Shown: piece by piece, positions 21,854 through 33,620 of the stretch
Position numbering within the stretch: the first letter of the stretch is position 1
Layout of the letters: each line of letters starts with the position of its first letter
NCBI GenBank assembly: GCA_009103225.1
Contig: RHPI01000277.1
Coordinates: 644,623-708,622, forward strand
DNA: 64,000 nt
Direction of reading: 5' to 3'
Source: Chlorokybus atmophyticus
Taxonomy: Eukaryota > Streptophyta > Chlorokybophyceae > Chlorokybales > Chlorokybaceae
Translations under genes and position numbers: made by a program
The notes under the pieces: generated by a model
Databases searched by the model: none
What the model saw: the letters and a program-made list of their open reading frames with translations, nothing else
What the model was told of the DNA's origin: nothing

Positions 21854-24586
21854 ATGGCATCTACGCAGGGGCTGGTGCCCATCACAAGGGAATTCCTGCG
21901 CAAGTTCTACGAGGGGTTTCCTTACGATCCAGCCCCGGCCAAGCTCGGCGAGCTTGTCGCCACCCTTGACGGGCATGTCGACGCCTTTGTTGGCAATATC
22001 GCTGATGGAGCTGCCTTGAAGAAGTCCCTTGTCCTGGAGGTGTGCAGCGCAAGTCTGACATACTGTGTTGATGCTTTGGCGCTATGCTATTTGCAAGCGC
22101 ATCATTGCCGCCCCTTGCGCACAATCCATGGTCAGAGTTCAATTCGTGGAAGGTCAGCATCGTTCATTTGGTCATATGTCGGAATAAATGGCAGCCCCAG
22201 CATTGGCTCCTTTCTGGTTGACATGGCACTTCCAAGCTTCTTGCAAGCAGCTTCTAAAAAAGTTGCATACTATTTGTGAACTGAACATTATTGATTGTGA
22301 GTGACTGAGCGCGTGCGGCTGGCTGTAGCATTTGTATTCAGCCTGGGTGTTTTGCAGGCTCCACACAAGATTGATGAAAATCTGTTCCGCAACCGTGAGC
22401 AATGCGAGGAGCTAATTGACTTGCTCAAAGATGCGAAGCGCCCCGCTTTCATTGCAGCTGCTCCCGCTGCAGAAGCTAGAAAACTTGTTGAGGTAGCCAT
22501 TTTGACGCTTGCTCTTTAGTTCTAGTGTTTGCTGTCCACAATCCCCAGTGCCTCTTACATTGAATGCTGGCGGCACATAACAGGAAACACAGAAGGCTAT
22601 TGAGGACTTTCAGCGCAATAGTGCGGAGAAGATTGCGGCCATGGTGACGACGTACATGCCTCAGGTCAGCCAACAGTCCTGCATTGTTAGCTTGTGCATC
22701 GCCAATGTTGGCTTGATTGTCAGCCACTGTTGAGTGGTGTCAAGATTTTGTTTCATTGCAACAAGTGATCAGGGCGGTGCTGATACATTATCAAGAACAG
22801 ATATATGAGTCTTTGCGTGGAATTCAGCAGAGGTGGTTTCACCAGCAGTCGTTACAGCTGGCAGCCTTCATCATATTGTGCAGCTACAGAAAGCATACAT
22901 CTTGCCGCTGAGTTAGTCTATTGACCAGCTGAGCCCAATTGCAAGAAACATGCCATAGTCACAAGCATGTACTTACTGGTCACTTATGGATTGTCACAGC
23001 AAAATACTAGTGTCATATTTTTTTGCAACTACAGAAGCATACAGTGAAGCGTCACAGCATGCAGTGCCATGCTAGTACATTGCAGCGTGGCACAGCTAGC
23101 CCTGCAAGCCCAGCTAGAATTCGCTCGCATGTGCTCATTGAGAGCTGCAATGAGCACACTGTTGTTCAGGTCGTATGTAAGTTGTTGGGGTAATGAACTG
23201 CTCGAAACATAAGCTGTGTTTATAAGAGCATCGGCAGCGCCATGAGTTGACAATATACTTTTTCTTCTTTCGTCTTCGACAGGATTTTCGGGGCACGCTG
23301 ATTCGTCAACAGAAGGAACGCTCAGAGCGCAAGCGTCAACTTGAAGTGGAGGCTTTAACGGCACAGGTACTTCTTGTTGGGGTGCAATTTGCTGCAGCTT
23401 GAACCCGGCCCCTGACTGAGGTGTATCTCACAGGGCTGCACAATCAAGCAAAAGTATGAAGTGTTGTGGCGCCAACAAATGGAGCGGAGAAAGACGCTGG
23501 CATCACTCGGCTCAGCCACGGGTGTTTTCAAGGTAGGGAGATGCATTATCCTTCTATGCATTTTGGCTTGCATGCATTCGTGCCAACTGCATGTACGCAA
23601 CAGTAACACTAACAGTGCATGTACAGGTGCTTGTCAAGTATCTTGCAGGCGTTCCGCAAGTGTTGCTGGACTTTACTCGGCAAATCAATGATCACCACGG
23701 GCCTATGGAGGAGCAGCGCAATAAATACGGCCCTCCGCTGTACCAGCTGACACAGTGTATCAATACCATCCACCTGTACACCGCTCTATGGGGGAAAGCC
23801 TCTCCTACTGAACCAAACGAGGTATGATACTGCTTGCTGTGCCATCGGTCATGTGCTTTGTGCTATGAATGCTGCGCCTGATAGTTTGTTGAAGGCGTTG
23901 GCGACCTTGCTCAAGGATACAGCTGCGATGTACGCTTCAGAAATGCAGCGTTACCTCAAATTCCTGTGGAACCTGTTTGATAAGAGCCCCTTCCTAATAA
24001 GTGCAGAGGAGGCGATGAAGTTTGGTCCCAAGGCAGCGGCTGAGGATGAGTTCAAGAAGGTTGACAACTTGTCAAGAGCTGCATCTATTTGCTCTTGCAA
24101 TGGCAGTAGCAGTGCCTGAATGCTTTGTTTTTCCAACAGGTCGTGGTATCTACATCGCATGAGATGCGCTTAGATGTTGAAGGGGAAGGCAGTTTGGTGG
24201 CGTGGGACTTCAAGATTGATCAAGGCATGGACATTGGCTTCAGTGTATCGTTCCTTGATAACTCAAACGCTGAGCAGCCACTCCTTCCCTACAGGCGATG
24301 CATGGCACATCAGGTCGGCACTAGACTCAAGTCCACTATATGCACTGTAATGCATACTGCACGCATGCACTTTCTGGCTGCATTCCCTGTTGCTCTGCCT
24401 TGATGCTTCCTTGCGGTGCAGGGTCACTTCTTTTCCACTGGAACTGGTGTGTACGTGTTGAAGTGGGACAACTCTTACTCAATGCTGTACAAGAAAACCA
24501 TGCACTACAAGGCTGCAGCCGTGCCGCCTGTGGCGATTAATGCTGACAAGGATGCAGACAAGGAGGCTGGGGCTGATGACAGCTGA
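21854..24586 (+). CDS. GOLD-domain protein, nine exons
   Basis: Predicted 427-residue protein. Exons: 21854-22039, 22358-22492, 22584-22664, 23283-23366, 23434-23532, 23627-23821, 23895-24059, 24140-24313 and 24422-24586. Every exon is a multiple of three, so all introns are phase 0. The N-terminal three-quarters are helical and charged (RQQKERSERKRQLEVEAL, about residues 140-160), suggesting a coiled coil. Residues about 316-415 form a GOLD (Golgi dynamics) beta-sandwich, with MRLDVEGEGSLVAWDF, DIGFSVSFLD and, after the last intron, TGVYVLKWDNSYSMLYKK. GOLD domains occur in p24, Sec14-like/patellin and FYCO1-type proteins that act in membrane traffic or lipid handling. No transmembrane segment or signal peptide is seen, so it is not a p24 receptor. 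The exact role is unknown. The reading frame is intact. Confidence 0.85.
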
Positions 24587-26039
24587 GCGCACCCCTCATT
24601 GCAAGTGTACGCTTTCATGAGTACGCTTTCATGAGCATTGCTATTGCTCCACAGACTCTGCAGCTAGTCGTGTGGAGCACAGAGATGCAGTGGTGTCACA
24701 AACTTTGGCTGAGACAGCTTCACAGTTGGTTTAGGTACGTAGTCGGAGCAGGGCAGAGAAATGGTTTACCTAATTGTTAAACACACTGCCTTGCACATGT
24801 AGTTTGGGCCTGTTGATTGGTGCACGTGTAGTTTCTGTTTAAGTAGTGCTTAGCCTGCGCTGCAGGCTGCTGCAATTCATGCGCATTGTAGACTTGTAGT
24901 CTGTCGTGACTCATTCTTATTCTTGAGCTGTCAACTGCAGTGCTATGAATGTGTCTGTTTGTATATACTGCTCCGTTAGGGTCCCTTGTCACAAGCGAGC
25001 TGAATGTACTCTACACTAGTGGCTAAGGCGCGGGTAGGGTCGACCAAGTTGCCCTACCTAGGTTGCAGACATAAGGCGCTTCATCACATATGCACGTCAC
25101 TGTTGATGGCCATAGGTGAACAGGGGGGTCATGTTTCACCCCTGTAGTCGTTGCACTGCGGGTTGTGCGGTAGGTAACCCAAACAAAGCGGAGTATAAAA
25201 GAGGAGTAGTAGAATGAAGGCGGCCACATCGTCAAGTTGCTTTACGGCAACTTGACGGTAGGTAACCCAAACAAAGCGGAGTATAAAAGAGGAGTAAGGT
25301 TGAAGGCGGCCAAATCGTCATGTTGCGCTACGGCAACTTGCTTACCGTGGTAGTTGTGTGTGGGTCAGCATCGGTTTCTAGTAGAACTGTTCTACCCATT
25401 TCTGCTTATTGACGTTGCATGAGCTGAGGGGCCTGGCGTCATCACTGTTTACTCTTTTACTGCTATTCTGCTACTGACTTGCTTTGCTATACCCATTTCG
25501 TACCATTGCCAGAGAGTGCTGAGCTGTGTGAGCAGTATGTATGTGCTTTGCCTGCATTGTTGGTGATGTTAGCAAGTTAGTTACTACAGTACCTCTAATC
25601 TCATTGACATACAACCGTCCGCTGTCAGTGCTGCCACCATACCTAACAGCCACCATTATGCCCAACCGGACACAACAAACACATAACCCTCAACGCACCC
25701 CGTCAAGCTAAACAAGCGCTGCATCTACCTCAGTAGTCGGAGGGTCTTCAGGCACAGGACCCACCCCGCGGCTGCCGCAGCTCCTCGCTTCAAAATCGCC
25801 ATCGCATGTGCTTGATGCAAGGCGCATGCCACGCATTGACGGTAATGTGATGTGCGGTTGGGCATGATGCAAGACTGACAGCCAACACTTGCATGTCAAT
25901 TATACTAGAGTTTAAGAGCTGACGGCAGGGTAGTTGTGTAGGCGTGCTCGCATGCCGCTGACATGCGTGTGAGTATGCTTGTGCAATGATAGGCAGGGAT
26001 GACAGTGCATAGCTTGGTGTGACGATTTTGCCATTAGTT
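24587..26039. other. Intergenic; no gene recognised
   Basis: Follows the GOLD gene. The main structure is a tandem repeat at 25171-25346. Frames such as those near 25700-25900 have no recognisable domain. Confidence 0.45.
25171..25346 (+). promoter_or_regulatory. Tandem 88-bp repeat carrying TATA-box-like sites
   Basis: Two copies, offset by 88 bp, start at 25171 and 25259. Each contains TAGGTAACCCAAACAAAGCG followed by GAGTATAAAAGAGGAG, then GAAGGCGGCC and a TACGGCAACTTG hairpin half. TATAAAAG is a good TATA box, so this may be a duplicated core promoter or part of a solo LTR. No gene clearly begins just downstream. Confidence 0.45.
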
Positions 26040-26546
26040 TCAGATATGACGGCAGACACGGATGAAGCCCTCCAAATGCCGTGGCTCCGCCCCGCGCACT
26101 TTGGCAATGTGGCATGCACACAATTGCAGCACGTGCTGGAAGTCCTCTCCCAGCGTCCCATGTGTCTCCATCGCGAGCGGGTAGCAGGTGCCTCCCACCG
26201 GGTGGTCACCAAACTTGAAAAGCTTCGCCGCTTCTGGCATCCATACGGCTGCACCATCTCCACACGCCGTGACGGTGATGTCCAGCAGCATCTTCCTGGC
26301 GCAGCCCGGCTCGGATGCAGCAAGGTCCAGCCGTCCGCCATGCACCTCCCCCTCGCGGATGGGCATGAAACTCGACTGCTCGCGGCTGACGGCGAAACCA
26401 ACCTCCATCTGTAGGGCCAACATATCGTCACGCACTGCGTTGTGTGTTGCGGTACGCGCTGGGCCAACGCCAGAAAGTTCGAGAGTACTCATAGGCATGT
26501 CGTTGCCTGTGCACAAGCAGACCTGCACATGGTCAAAACATAGCAC
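26040..26546 (-). pseudogene. Non-LTR-type reverse transcriptase C-terminal nuclease-like fragment
   Basis: A single open frame reads GGRLDLAASEPGCARKMLLD, then ITVTACGDGAAV, KLFKFGD and YPLAMETHGTLGEDFQHVL. The pattern RxDL…LDITVT…K…PLAxETxGxLG matches the PD-(D/E)XK-like endonuclease module that often trails reverse transcriptases in plant and algal genomes (recalled, not searched). No reverse transcriptase motif (YxDD) is found beside it, so it is an isolated remnant or a 5'-truncated insertion. Confidence 0.5.
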
Positions 26547-27376
26547 TTTTCAAATTTCAAATCAAGTTGTCTTGAAGACCATGTTTGATGCAGCTATACT
26601 CTTGCACTTAGCTTGCAACAACCCCTACCTAGTTAGCCCTTGAGTGTATGTAAGTAACAAACTGCTGCTTGTGGAATGCCCTGGCTAGAGTGGTTGCATC
26701 CGCATGTTTGTGCATGCGTAGCACAGCTTATTGAATAGAATTGTTGTGGCTGCACCGACCAGTTGTTACACACATAGCCGCGGTGCAGGTGATTGCTAGA
26801 CACCATGTATGCTGTCTGACTAGTGGAGCAGGGGCTTAGCGCGTTAGGTAGAGTAGGCAGCCCGGTGGTGAACTGCTGGTGTAGAGTGTAAGCAAGGTAT
26901 GTGCCCACTGCTGCATGTTGTGCTGCTGTTGTGTTTCACACCTTCCATGCCAATAATCTAGCACACCATCACATTGTACACAATTGAGACCGGTCAAGCT
27001 GCGGACACTGAGGATGCATCTTTACGGACGCTACAACTTTGCACAATTGGATCGACCATGCTATAATATGGCAACATCGGCACATACACTATCCCGTAAG
27101 CACTATGCCGACATCAAAGTCGGCCAATTGCCAGCTACAGCCTCCGCACCGCAAAGGCCACAACTGTGCAGCGCAGTCCATCAAAGCCTGCAGCTAGCTG
27201 GCAAGAATCCCAGTTATGGCAAGCAACCAGCAGACGGCTGTGACTGTAGAAACCTTGCTGATTTCTTCAGCCAGAGGGCCTTGATGTCCTCTCCTGGAAA
27301 CGACCAGGGAGACACGCTCCTCACAACATCCGCAACAGCGCGCAATATAAGTGGCGTTACCTGCTATCCCTAGCAT
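26547..27376. other. Intergenic; no gene supported
   Basis: Lies downstream (3') of cardiolipin synthase. A plus-strand frame at 26984-27373 is open for about 130 codons but shows no domain and overlaps the region just past the synthase stop. Confidence 0.4.
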
Positions 27377-29744
27377 TCATGACGGTCTGCGCCTTGGCAA
27401 CAGATCTGCTGGCGATACCAGGGTGCCTGCAGCCGCCGAGGTTGACACATTGCAGTTAGAGTCAGGGTTACTATCTATGACAAGCGGACGCGACCACGTC
27501 CGTTCCAGGTACTCTGCGCCATAGGCACCCGTCGACATCACGGTTGTCGCCGCCACCAAGGCACTGATATCACAGACATGACAACGGCGTTGCTTTTTGT
27601 TACATCAATGCATTTACGCCCCTTCGGCTTTATGTACACATCAGCGCGCACAGAGCTATGCTGTGTCCAGACATAGCCTTACCTTAGAGCGGGCAGGGCT
27701 GCTGCGGTGGTGTGGGGGAAGCTGGCGGCATCGTGGGCAAGGACGGCTGCCACTAGGGCCAATTGCAACGCTGTGTTTGCCTGAAAGGCGTAAGCACGCC
27801 ACAACAGTCATGTCAAGTGTTACACGCTTTGCTTTGAAAACATTGACATCAATAATCTGGGCATCTGCGTAATGCAATGGGTTGCTTGTTCCATGCGAAC
27901 AAGCCCGCACGCAAGCACGTGCTATTAGGTGTGTGGCGCCCCTGCGCGTGTGCGCGTGTGTGCGTGCATGCATAGTGCCTGCGTGCTTCCGTGGGGGCAC
28001 ACGTGTGTGCATGCCTGCATGTGTGCGCTAACTGCAGCAGCAGTGCCTACCTTGCTGATCATCAACGGCTGCATTTGCTCTGCTCCGCCACTTGAAAGCC
28101 GAAAGAACTCTGCCCATCCCCGCCACTGCAGACAACACGCACGATGACTACTCTCTGCAGCATGTTCATCACCCATAACGCACACAGTCTTGCAGTCCCT
28201 CAATCACACCACAGCAACAATGTGTCGTACTCGCCATGAAAGCGACGCTGCTCGCGAGTAGAACCCGCCGAGGATAAGCGCGGCGTCTCTCGCCACAATC
28301 ATGCCAACCAATGCGCCTGTTGTCAACAACAACAAACACATTAAGTCAACCACACACACAAACCACATGGCAGCTTGCTGGGAGTAAGTCATAGTGTTCT
28401 TCTTCACCTGGCAGAAGGTCTCTTGCAGCCATGGCGAGGGCAACACACCCCATCACCACCTTGTCTGCGTTTGGGACGCATGCTTACAAATGCGTTCGCC
28501 AACATGTAGAGTGTTTGTACTTGACATCATGCTATGATGCTGACTCTGCATGCATGCACATGTGTGCGTGTGCGCGTTGCTGTATGTATGTTCCCGTCAG
28601 TCTGTGTGCGTGTGTGCTTGCATGGGCATGCATTGATGGGTGAGTACCTGCAAGGGGGTCAAGGTAGGAGCCCAGGACAGACGACTGGCGTCCTGCTGAT
28701 GTGTTCTTTGCAATGTAGCCGTCCAACTGCGTGCGCACGTGTGCATCTGTCAGTGTGCACTGATTAACCACAGCAACAAACCCACATGCAATGTTTATGC
28801 GCCTTGACCAACAAACGACAAATGCAAGCTGTGAAAGCTCACCCAGTCACTAACACCCGCTGCTGCTACGCCTCCAAGAGCTGTAAGAGAGTGGCCCTGC
28901 ATGATGAGCCTGGCAGCAGCATATCACAACCAATTAATGAACAGCACATATGTGTAAGTAGACACATGTATGTTCGCGCACACACGCGCGCTAGATGTTC
29001 AAGTTGAGCATGATGATTTACTGGTGCAACGGGTTCGGAGAAAGTCAATCGAGTAACTGCAAGGCTTATGCATACTACGACATTCATGGATAACATGTAT
29101 TGTGCAGAGACACCCGCAATTAGTAGTAGAGAAGGTTACAGCATGCAAGACATGACCCTACTGTAGAGTGCCCAAAGCAACCTGAGAAGGCATTCTAACT
29201 ACACAATACGCAATCAATAAGTCCCCAACTGCCGTTCTGCACCGTTGGCTGGTTGCTTCCCAATCGACGTCAACACTGTGATTGGCGTTGACTGAAAGCT
29301 ACTGTGGTTTTGTTATCTGTGTACAGTCTCAGATCTACATATGCCCACACAACAGACAACCGTTCAACCAACTGAACGCATGCCTTACATCGCGAGCAGC
29401 GGTCCGGAGGCCAGCCTAGCGGCGGAAATCCCGTTGGGAAGGGTGGCCACCTGGCCAAGGGTCCACCCGGCCTCGGCAGCGGCGGTGGCTCCATGCCTCT
29501 GGTCCCTGCTCTCCTCCTGGTACTCTTTGCCCTCCTCCTTGTTCTCATTGTCGTCCCTGCGGCTGGTGGACGACGAGGTAGGCAGCCCCGCAGCTAGGCC
29601 TCTCGTCCAGGGCTGCTCTATGCGCAGATGGGCATAAGGGGATGAGGCGCTCAGCTTGCTCCCGCCCTGCGTCCAGCTCCCGGAGCCGGAAGCTCGCCTA
29701 CTGCTGGAGATCGCCCACCGCCGCAACACCGCCGCCGCCGCCAT
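27377..29744 (-). CDS. Mitochondrial cardiolipin synthase (CDP-alcohol phosphatidyltransferase)
   Basis: Condenses CDP-diacylglycerol with phosphatidylglycerol to make cardiolipin in the inner mitochondrial membrane. Exons read: 29744-29389, a second exon not resolved, 28896-28843, 28726-28648, 28464-28408, 28316-28231, about 28125-28050, 27780-27683 and 27563-27377. The N-terminus (MAAAAVLRRWAISSSRRASG) looks like a mitochondrial presequence. The family core is TLPNGISAARLASGPLLA, then VSDWLDGYIAK, then GSYLDPLADKV. This fits the CDP-alcohol phosphatidyltransferase signature DG-x2-A(R/K)-x8-9-G-x3-D-x3-D, with the metal-binding aspartates present. Downstream are MIVARDAALILGGF, MQPLMISK and ANTALQLALVAAVL, as in eukaryotic CLS. 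The missing exon between residues 118 and the GHSLTALGG exon is the only gap. A fragment of exon 1 recurs at 34.9-35.0 kb. Confidence 0.88.
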
Positions 29745-30357
29745 AACGGCCTGGCACTGCCAACTTCAAGGCATGCGCACGTGTGTAAAACTTGAAGCAG
29801 CTTTCGTTGTTGTAAGCTGCTTGTTGTCTGTTTTCAAAGGCAATCAATTTACAGTAAATGCTACCGGTGCCCAGTAGCAAACAAGATGACAATTGCACAC
29901 ACTGGGTAGCTGTGCTACCAAGTACACACGCACACAGTTGCGCTTGTTAGTATTGCACACAGCAGTATTGCCACTGGGTTGTCACTCGGCATGGGACTTG
30001 GCACCGGTGCAGCTTGATCGGTGAGTGCGTTTCAATTGATTCGTATCGAGTGTTGCTGTTGATGCATGCGCCTGAGCGCATGCGGCAAGATAAACTTGTT
30101 GCAACGGCAATTCTTATGCGGCAAGTCGCACACAGTAGTTGCAATGTGCATAGGATGTGAACAAATGTGCATGCGCCAGCAGCAAAGAGCTTTGTGCCCA
30201 ACAGATGTACTTGTTCCAACATGTTGCAGCGTGACCTTAACAACAACTTGACATAACATCGTCGCGCTTATCCTGTATACAATGAGCAGCAGCAACTTGG
30301 CCGCCACACTACAGCTAAGCTGACAACCTACACCTAGTATGTAGCTTCCATGCCTCC
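29745..30357. other. Spacer between PAO-like gene and cardiolipin synthase
   Basis: 613 bp separate the stop of the PAO-like gene from the start of cardiolipin synthase, both on the minus strand. It should contain the first gene's 3' UTR and the second gene's promoter. No gene is seen. The frames here are antisense shadows. Confidence 0.5.
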
Positions 30358-33300
30358 TCACTCCCGGTAGTCAATATCCACAAAGATGAAATGCTGCTCA
30401 AACTTGTACAGCGCGACGCTTGCTGCCACAGCGGCAACAGATACCCCAGCCAGCGGCCAAGAGCCTGCAAACAAAGTAACTTCAATGCACACATCACTGT
30501 TACACACGCACACATGCCCTGTGGGCAGGCAATTGAGTGATGACTACACATGCATGCTCGTCGAAAGGGGTGTACGGGCAGTAGTAGTGAGCGTAGAGTA
30601 GTAGCAGTGTATGCGCAGCCCGGTGCTGAATGCAACCGCTGCTCTTGGCTATTTGCTACTGTGTAATTGCTTGCCATGCATGTCTCATGTAGCATACACC
30701 TCATTGCATGTTCTGTGTACACACACTTACGCATACGCATACCCCTTTAACGCACTCACCGCCAGATGCAGCAGCCACAGCGACGGCCGCGACAGTGACG
30801 GCCAAGCAGGCGTAGCGCGCATTGCGGGCATTTTGTAGAGCTGTGCGGCAGCTGGAGCACTGCTTTGTATGCTGCACGTGTAGAAGGAGACAGAACGATG
30901 AGACTGACAGATTGAAGAAAGGGTAGCTCATGAGCAAATGAGATGGATGTGCATTACAATACGCACCGAGTTATAACGCTCCATTGCTTCATAGCGTGTG
31001 ACGTCCGGTAGAGTGAGAGAGGTGCCCGCAGCGTAGGGAGAGCCTGCACATGCACACGCGCATGCGTATGCGTGTGCATGTCATACATGTGCGAGGGCTT
31101 ATGTGAACGTAAGCTGCGCATTCGCTATTCACAGTGTACCTGCGGTGCGCAGCCACTGCCACAACTGGCAGGACAAAATGCAACAAAAGTTAGCAAGTTA
31201 AGTGGGGACAGCAACATAGCTACTCAATCTGCCATCAGGGTTTTGGCAAACACACCCGAGCGCTGAGCCGATCGGACTGCGCTGGCACGAAACACTCGGA
31301 CCAGTACTTGTTTTTCAGCGGCGCAGCCTCACGCTCCTGTCCAACAGCGGCAGTACATAAGCGGCAACACAAGGCAGTGCATGGCTCTCTTCTGGTCACG
31401 TGTGTCAGCATGTGCGCTGCGCATGCACTTGCAGTATGCATCGATGCCAAGTGAAGGTGGTGCATGCGCACAAAACCAAGTTGTCTACCTGCTTTGCAAT
31501 CATGTAGTCATCGCCGTTGAGCAGGGACGATCTTACCATATGGTCCAGCCATCGAGGCGTCCACTATTGGCACGTCCACAAGAGGAGTGAGAAGGGGGTA
31601 CAATCTCAACATTGTCAGTTGCTCACTTCGATCAACATGTTAAACAATGTGCGCATCTACAATATATAGGAGTGTAGGTCTTGCCTCCATCTTGGACTTT
31701 GCCCAGGAGGGCGCATTGGGCAGAGTCGAAAGTGCGAAGACTCGCGAGCGTCCAGGACTCATTGGCACCGCGTACAATGCCTGTGCAAGCCATGGCGTAA
31801 CAGTGAGTATAATGACCATTACATCACAACTTATCAAGTCACTGGTGGTACCAGTAAGCCGGGGGCATATCTCCCGGGTGTGCCGAAGCGGAACTCCATC
31901 AAGCAGGGCGCTTCATAACGCTGGGTAGATGAACGTGGGCCTTGCTTCTAAACTCACAGTAAGACATGTAAGGGACCGCGGAGGACAGTATGAAGGTACA
32001 CAAAGCAACGGTGCGATATGCAGTGACCGAGCTTACTGTTAATCCAAGAAAGCCATTCGCTTCAGTCTCCACCACATTGATCTCAATGGGTGTCGCCATC
32101 GCCCGCTGCATGCCTGCAGAGGAGAGTACATGCTACAGTTGTACGCGCGCTAACGCACACATACACACAAGCGCACAGCATATCCATGCGCACATACAAC
32201 CGCATGCAAAATGAGCTACTGTGTGCAAGTTGCACTACACAAGCGCACACCTATCACTCCATGGTGAGCGAACGGCAGGTGGGATATGTCCAAAACATTC
32301 TCAAGCAAATAGTGGAACCTGCAGCAAGGAGGTTGTGAAGCTTGCACACAGGGATCAGCTACATCAACATTAAAGTATTGCCATGGTGAAACTGTCAGAA
32401 GCATAGCTGTACCGGAACAAGAAAGCCTTATCACTCACCCGTAACAAATCTCTCGCATGTACCAGTAGTTGACCTTTGCAGCACCCTCGCGTACAGCTCT
32501 TGGCAGGGGCAAAGGCGTGCTCTCTGCCTGCTGCTTGCTGCTGGCATCAGGCCACAGCCATAACAAACCCTGTGTCAACCACAGTGAGCGTTGTAACTGC
32601 GCAGCACCAATGTACACACCCAATGCGCAGGAAATGTTAACTGCAGGTACCAGCTCTTCCTTTGTGGGCAGAGAAATTGCGCACGCCCTTGGTGATGAAA
32701 GAACTGCCGGGGACGGCTGCGCCAGCTGCGGGATCTTCCTGCCGTTTGTGGTTTGATACAGTTTCCTGCAATGGTAGAGTACACCAGCGCAATGCATGCA
32801 TGCTTACGCGCACGAGCCGTCGCCTTCAAACTCCCACCCTGCCGAATTTGCATCTTATCACAATATTGGCATGTTGAACACGCAGAAAGCTTTGTTGCAG
32901 CGCATTAATCAAAACCTTAACGAGATGACTGCATACCATGATATGCGCACTGCAAACGCCCGTTTGCATCGATGCGCCCTTCTGACAACCGTGCCAAGCG
33001 ATGCGGGCACCTGCAAGCAGTGGCAATGCGATAGTTGCATTGATGAGCAATGGGACGATGCTTGTTTCATCATGCACTTGACGGGTGCTGGCCAATGTGC
33101 GCTGCAACAATAGCACTCATAGAAACACAGTGAGTTTGCACCTCGCTCTGACCTGTCTTTGAATGCACGCCACACTCCTTCCTTGTCCCGCCACACCACA
33201 ATGGGTTCACCCAGGATGGTGACTGCGTTGGGCTTGCTGGGATCCAAGTCCATCACAATGCCAGCTGGGTACCTGCATGCAGTAAATCACTGTCAGCAAA

Positions 33301-33620
33301 CACGTTCCAAGTACTTGCATGCAAACCACAGCTTCGCTATACTTGTTGCTTTACCATTGCTTCGTCCACGAGAACTTCTCCGTTGAACCGCTGGTTTCAG
33401 GCTGCTCTTCAGCCAGCTGCTGCTGCAGCGGGGCCACAGCCTGCATGACAATGCGGCAGCTTGCAAGCTTTCCATGCTGGCTATTGCTGCGGCGAGTAAG
33501 CTTGCTTGTGTATGCACGATGGCGTTGGCTTGATGACAGCTGCCTCCGGACCGGGTGACGGAAGCTGCTTATGATGGGACAGGCAGACAGAAGCAGCACT
33601 GTTGCTGCTGTTGAAGCCAT
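30358..33620 (-). CDS. Pheophorbide a oxygenase-like Rieske protein, plastid
   Basis: Rieske non-haem iron oxygenase of the PAO/PTC52/TIC55 family, acting on chlorophyll-derived or related plastid substrates. Sixteen exons were read: 33620-33355, 33272-33153, 33010-32937, 32838-32808, 32765-32651, 32569-32439, 32318-32251, 32113-32037, 31947-31852, 31780-about 31742, 31563-31489, 31336-31256, 31164-31140, 31043-30967, 30871-30760 and 30464-30358, giving about 497 residues. An Arg/Ser-rich transit peptide precedes [17 protein letters not shown]. The Rieske cluster is split over exons 3-4 as [13 protein letters not shown] and CAYHG|W. The mononuclear iron site is [20 protein letters not shown] and PRWLDHM follow, then the CxxC of [12 protein letters not shown] and two C-terminal hydrophobic helices ([13 protein letters not shown] and [15 protein letters not shown]). 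All frames are open. Only the exon 10 donor is uncertain. Which subfamily (PAO, PTC52, TIC55) is not settled. Confidence 0.9.

Noticed and set aside
26984-27373. 129-residue plus-strand gene
   Set aside because: The frame is open but shows no domain, and no splice or homology support is visible. Probably chance.
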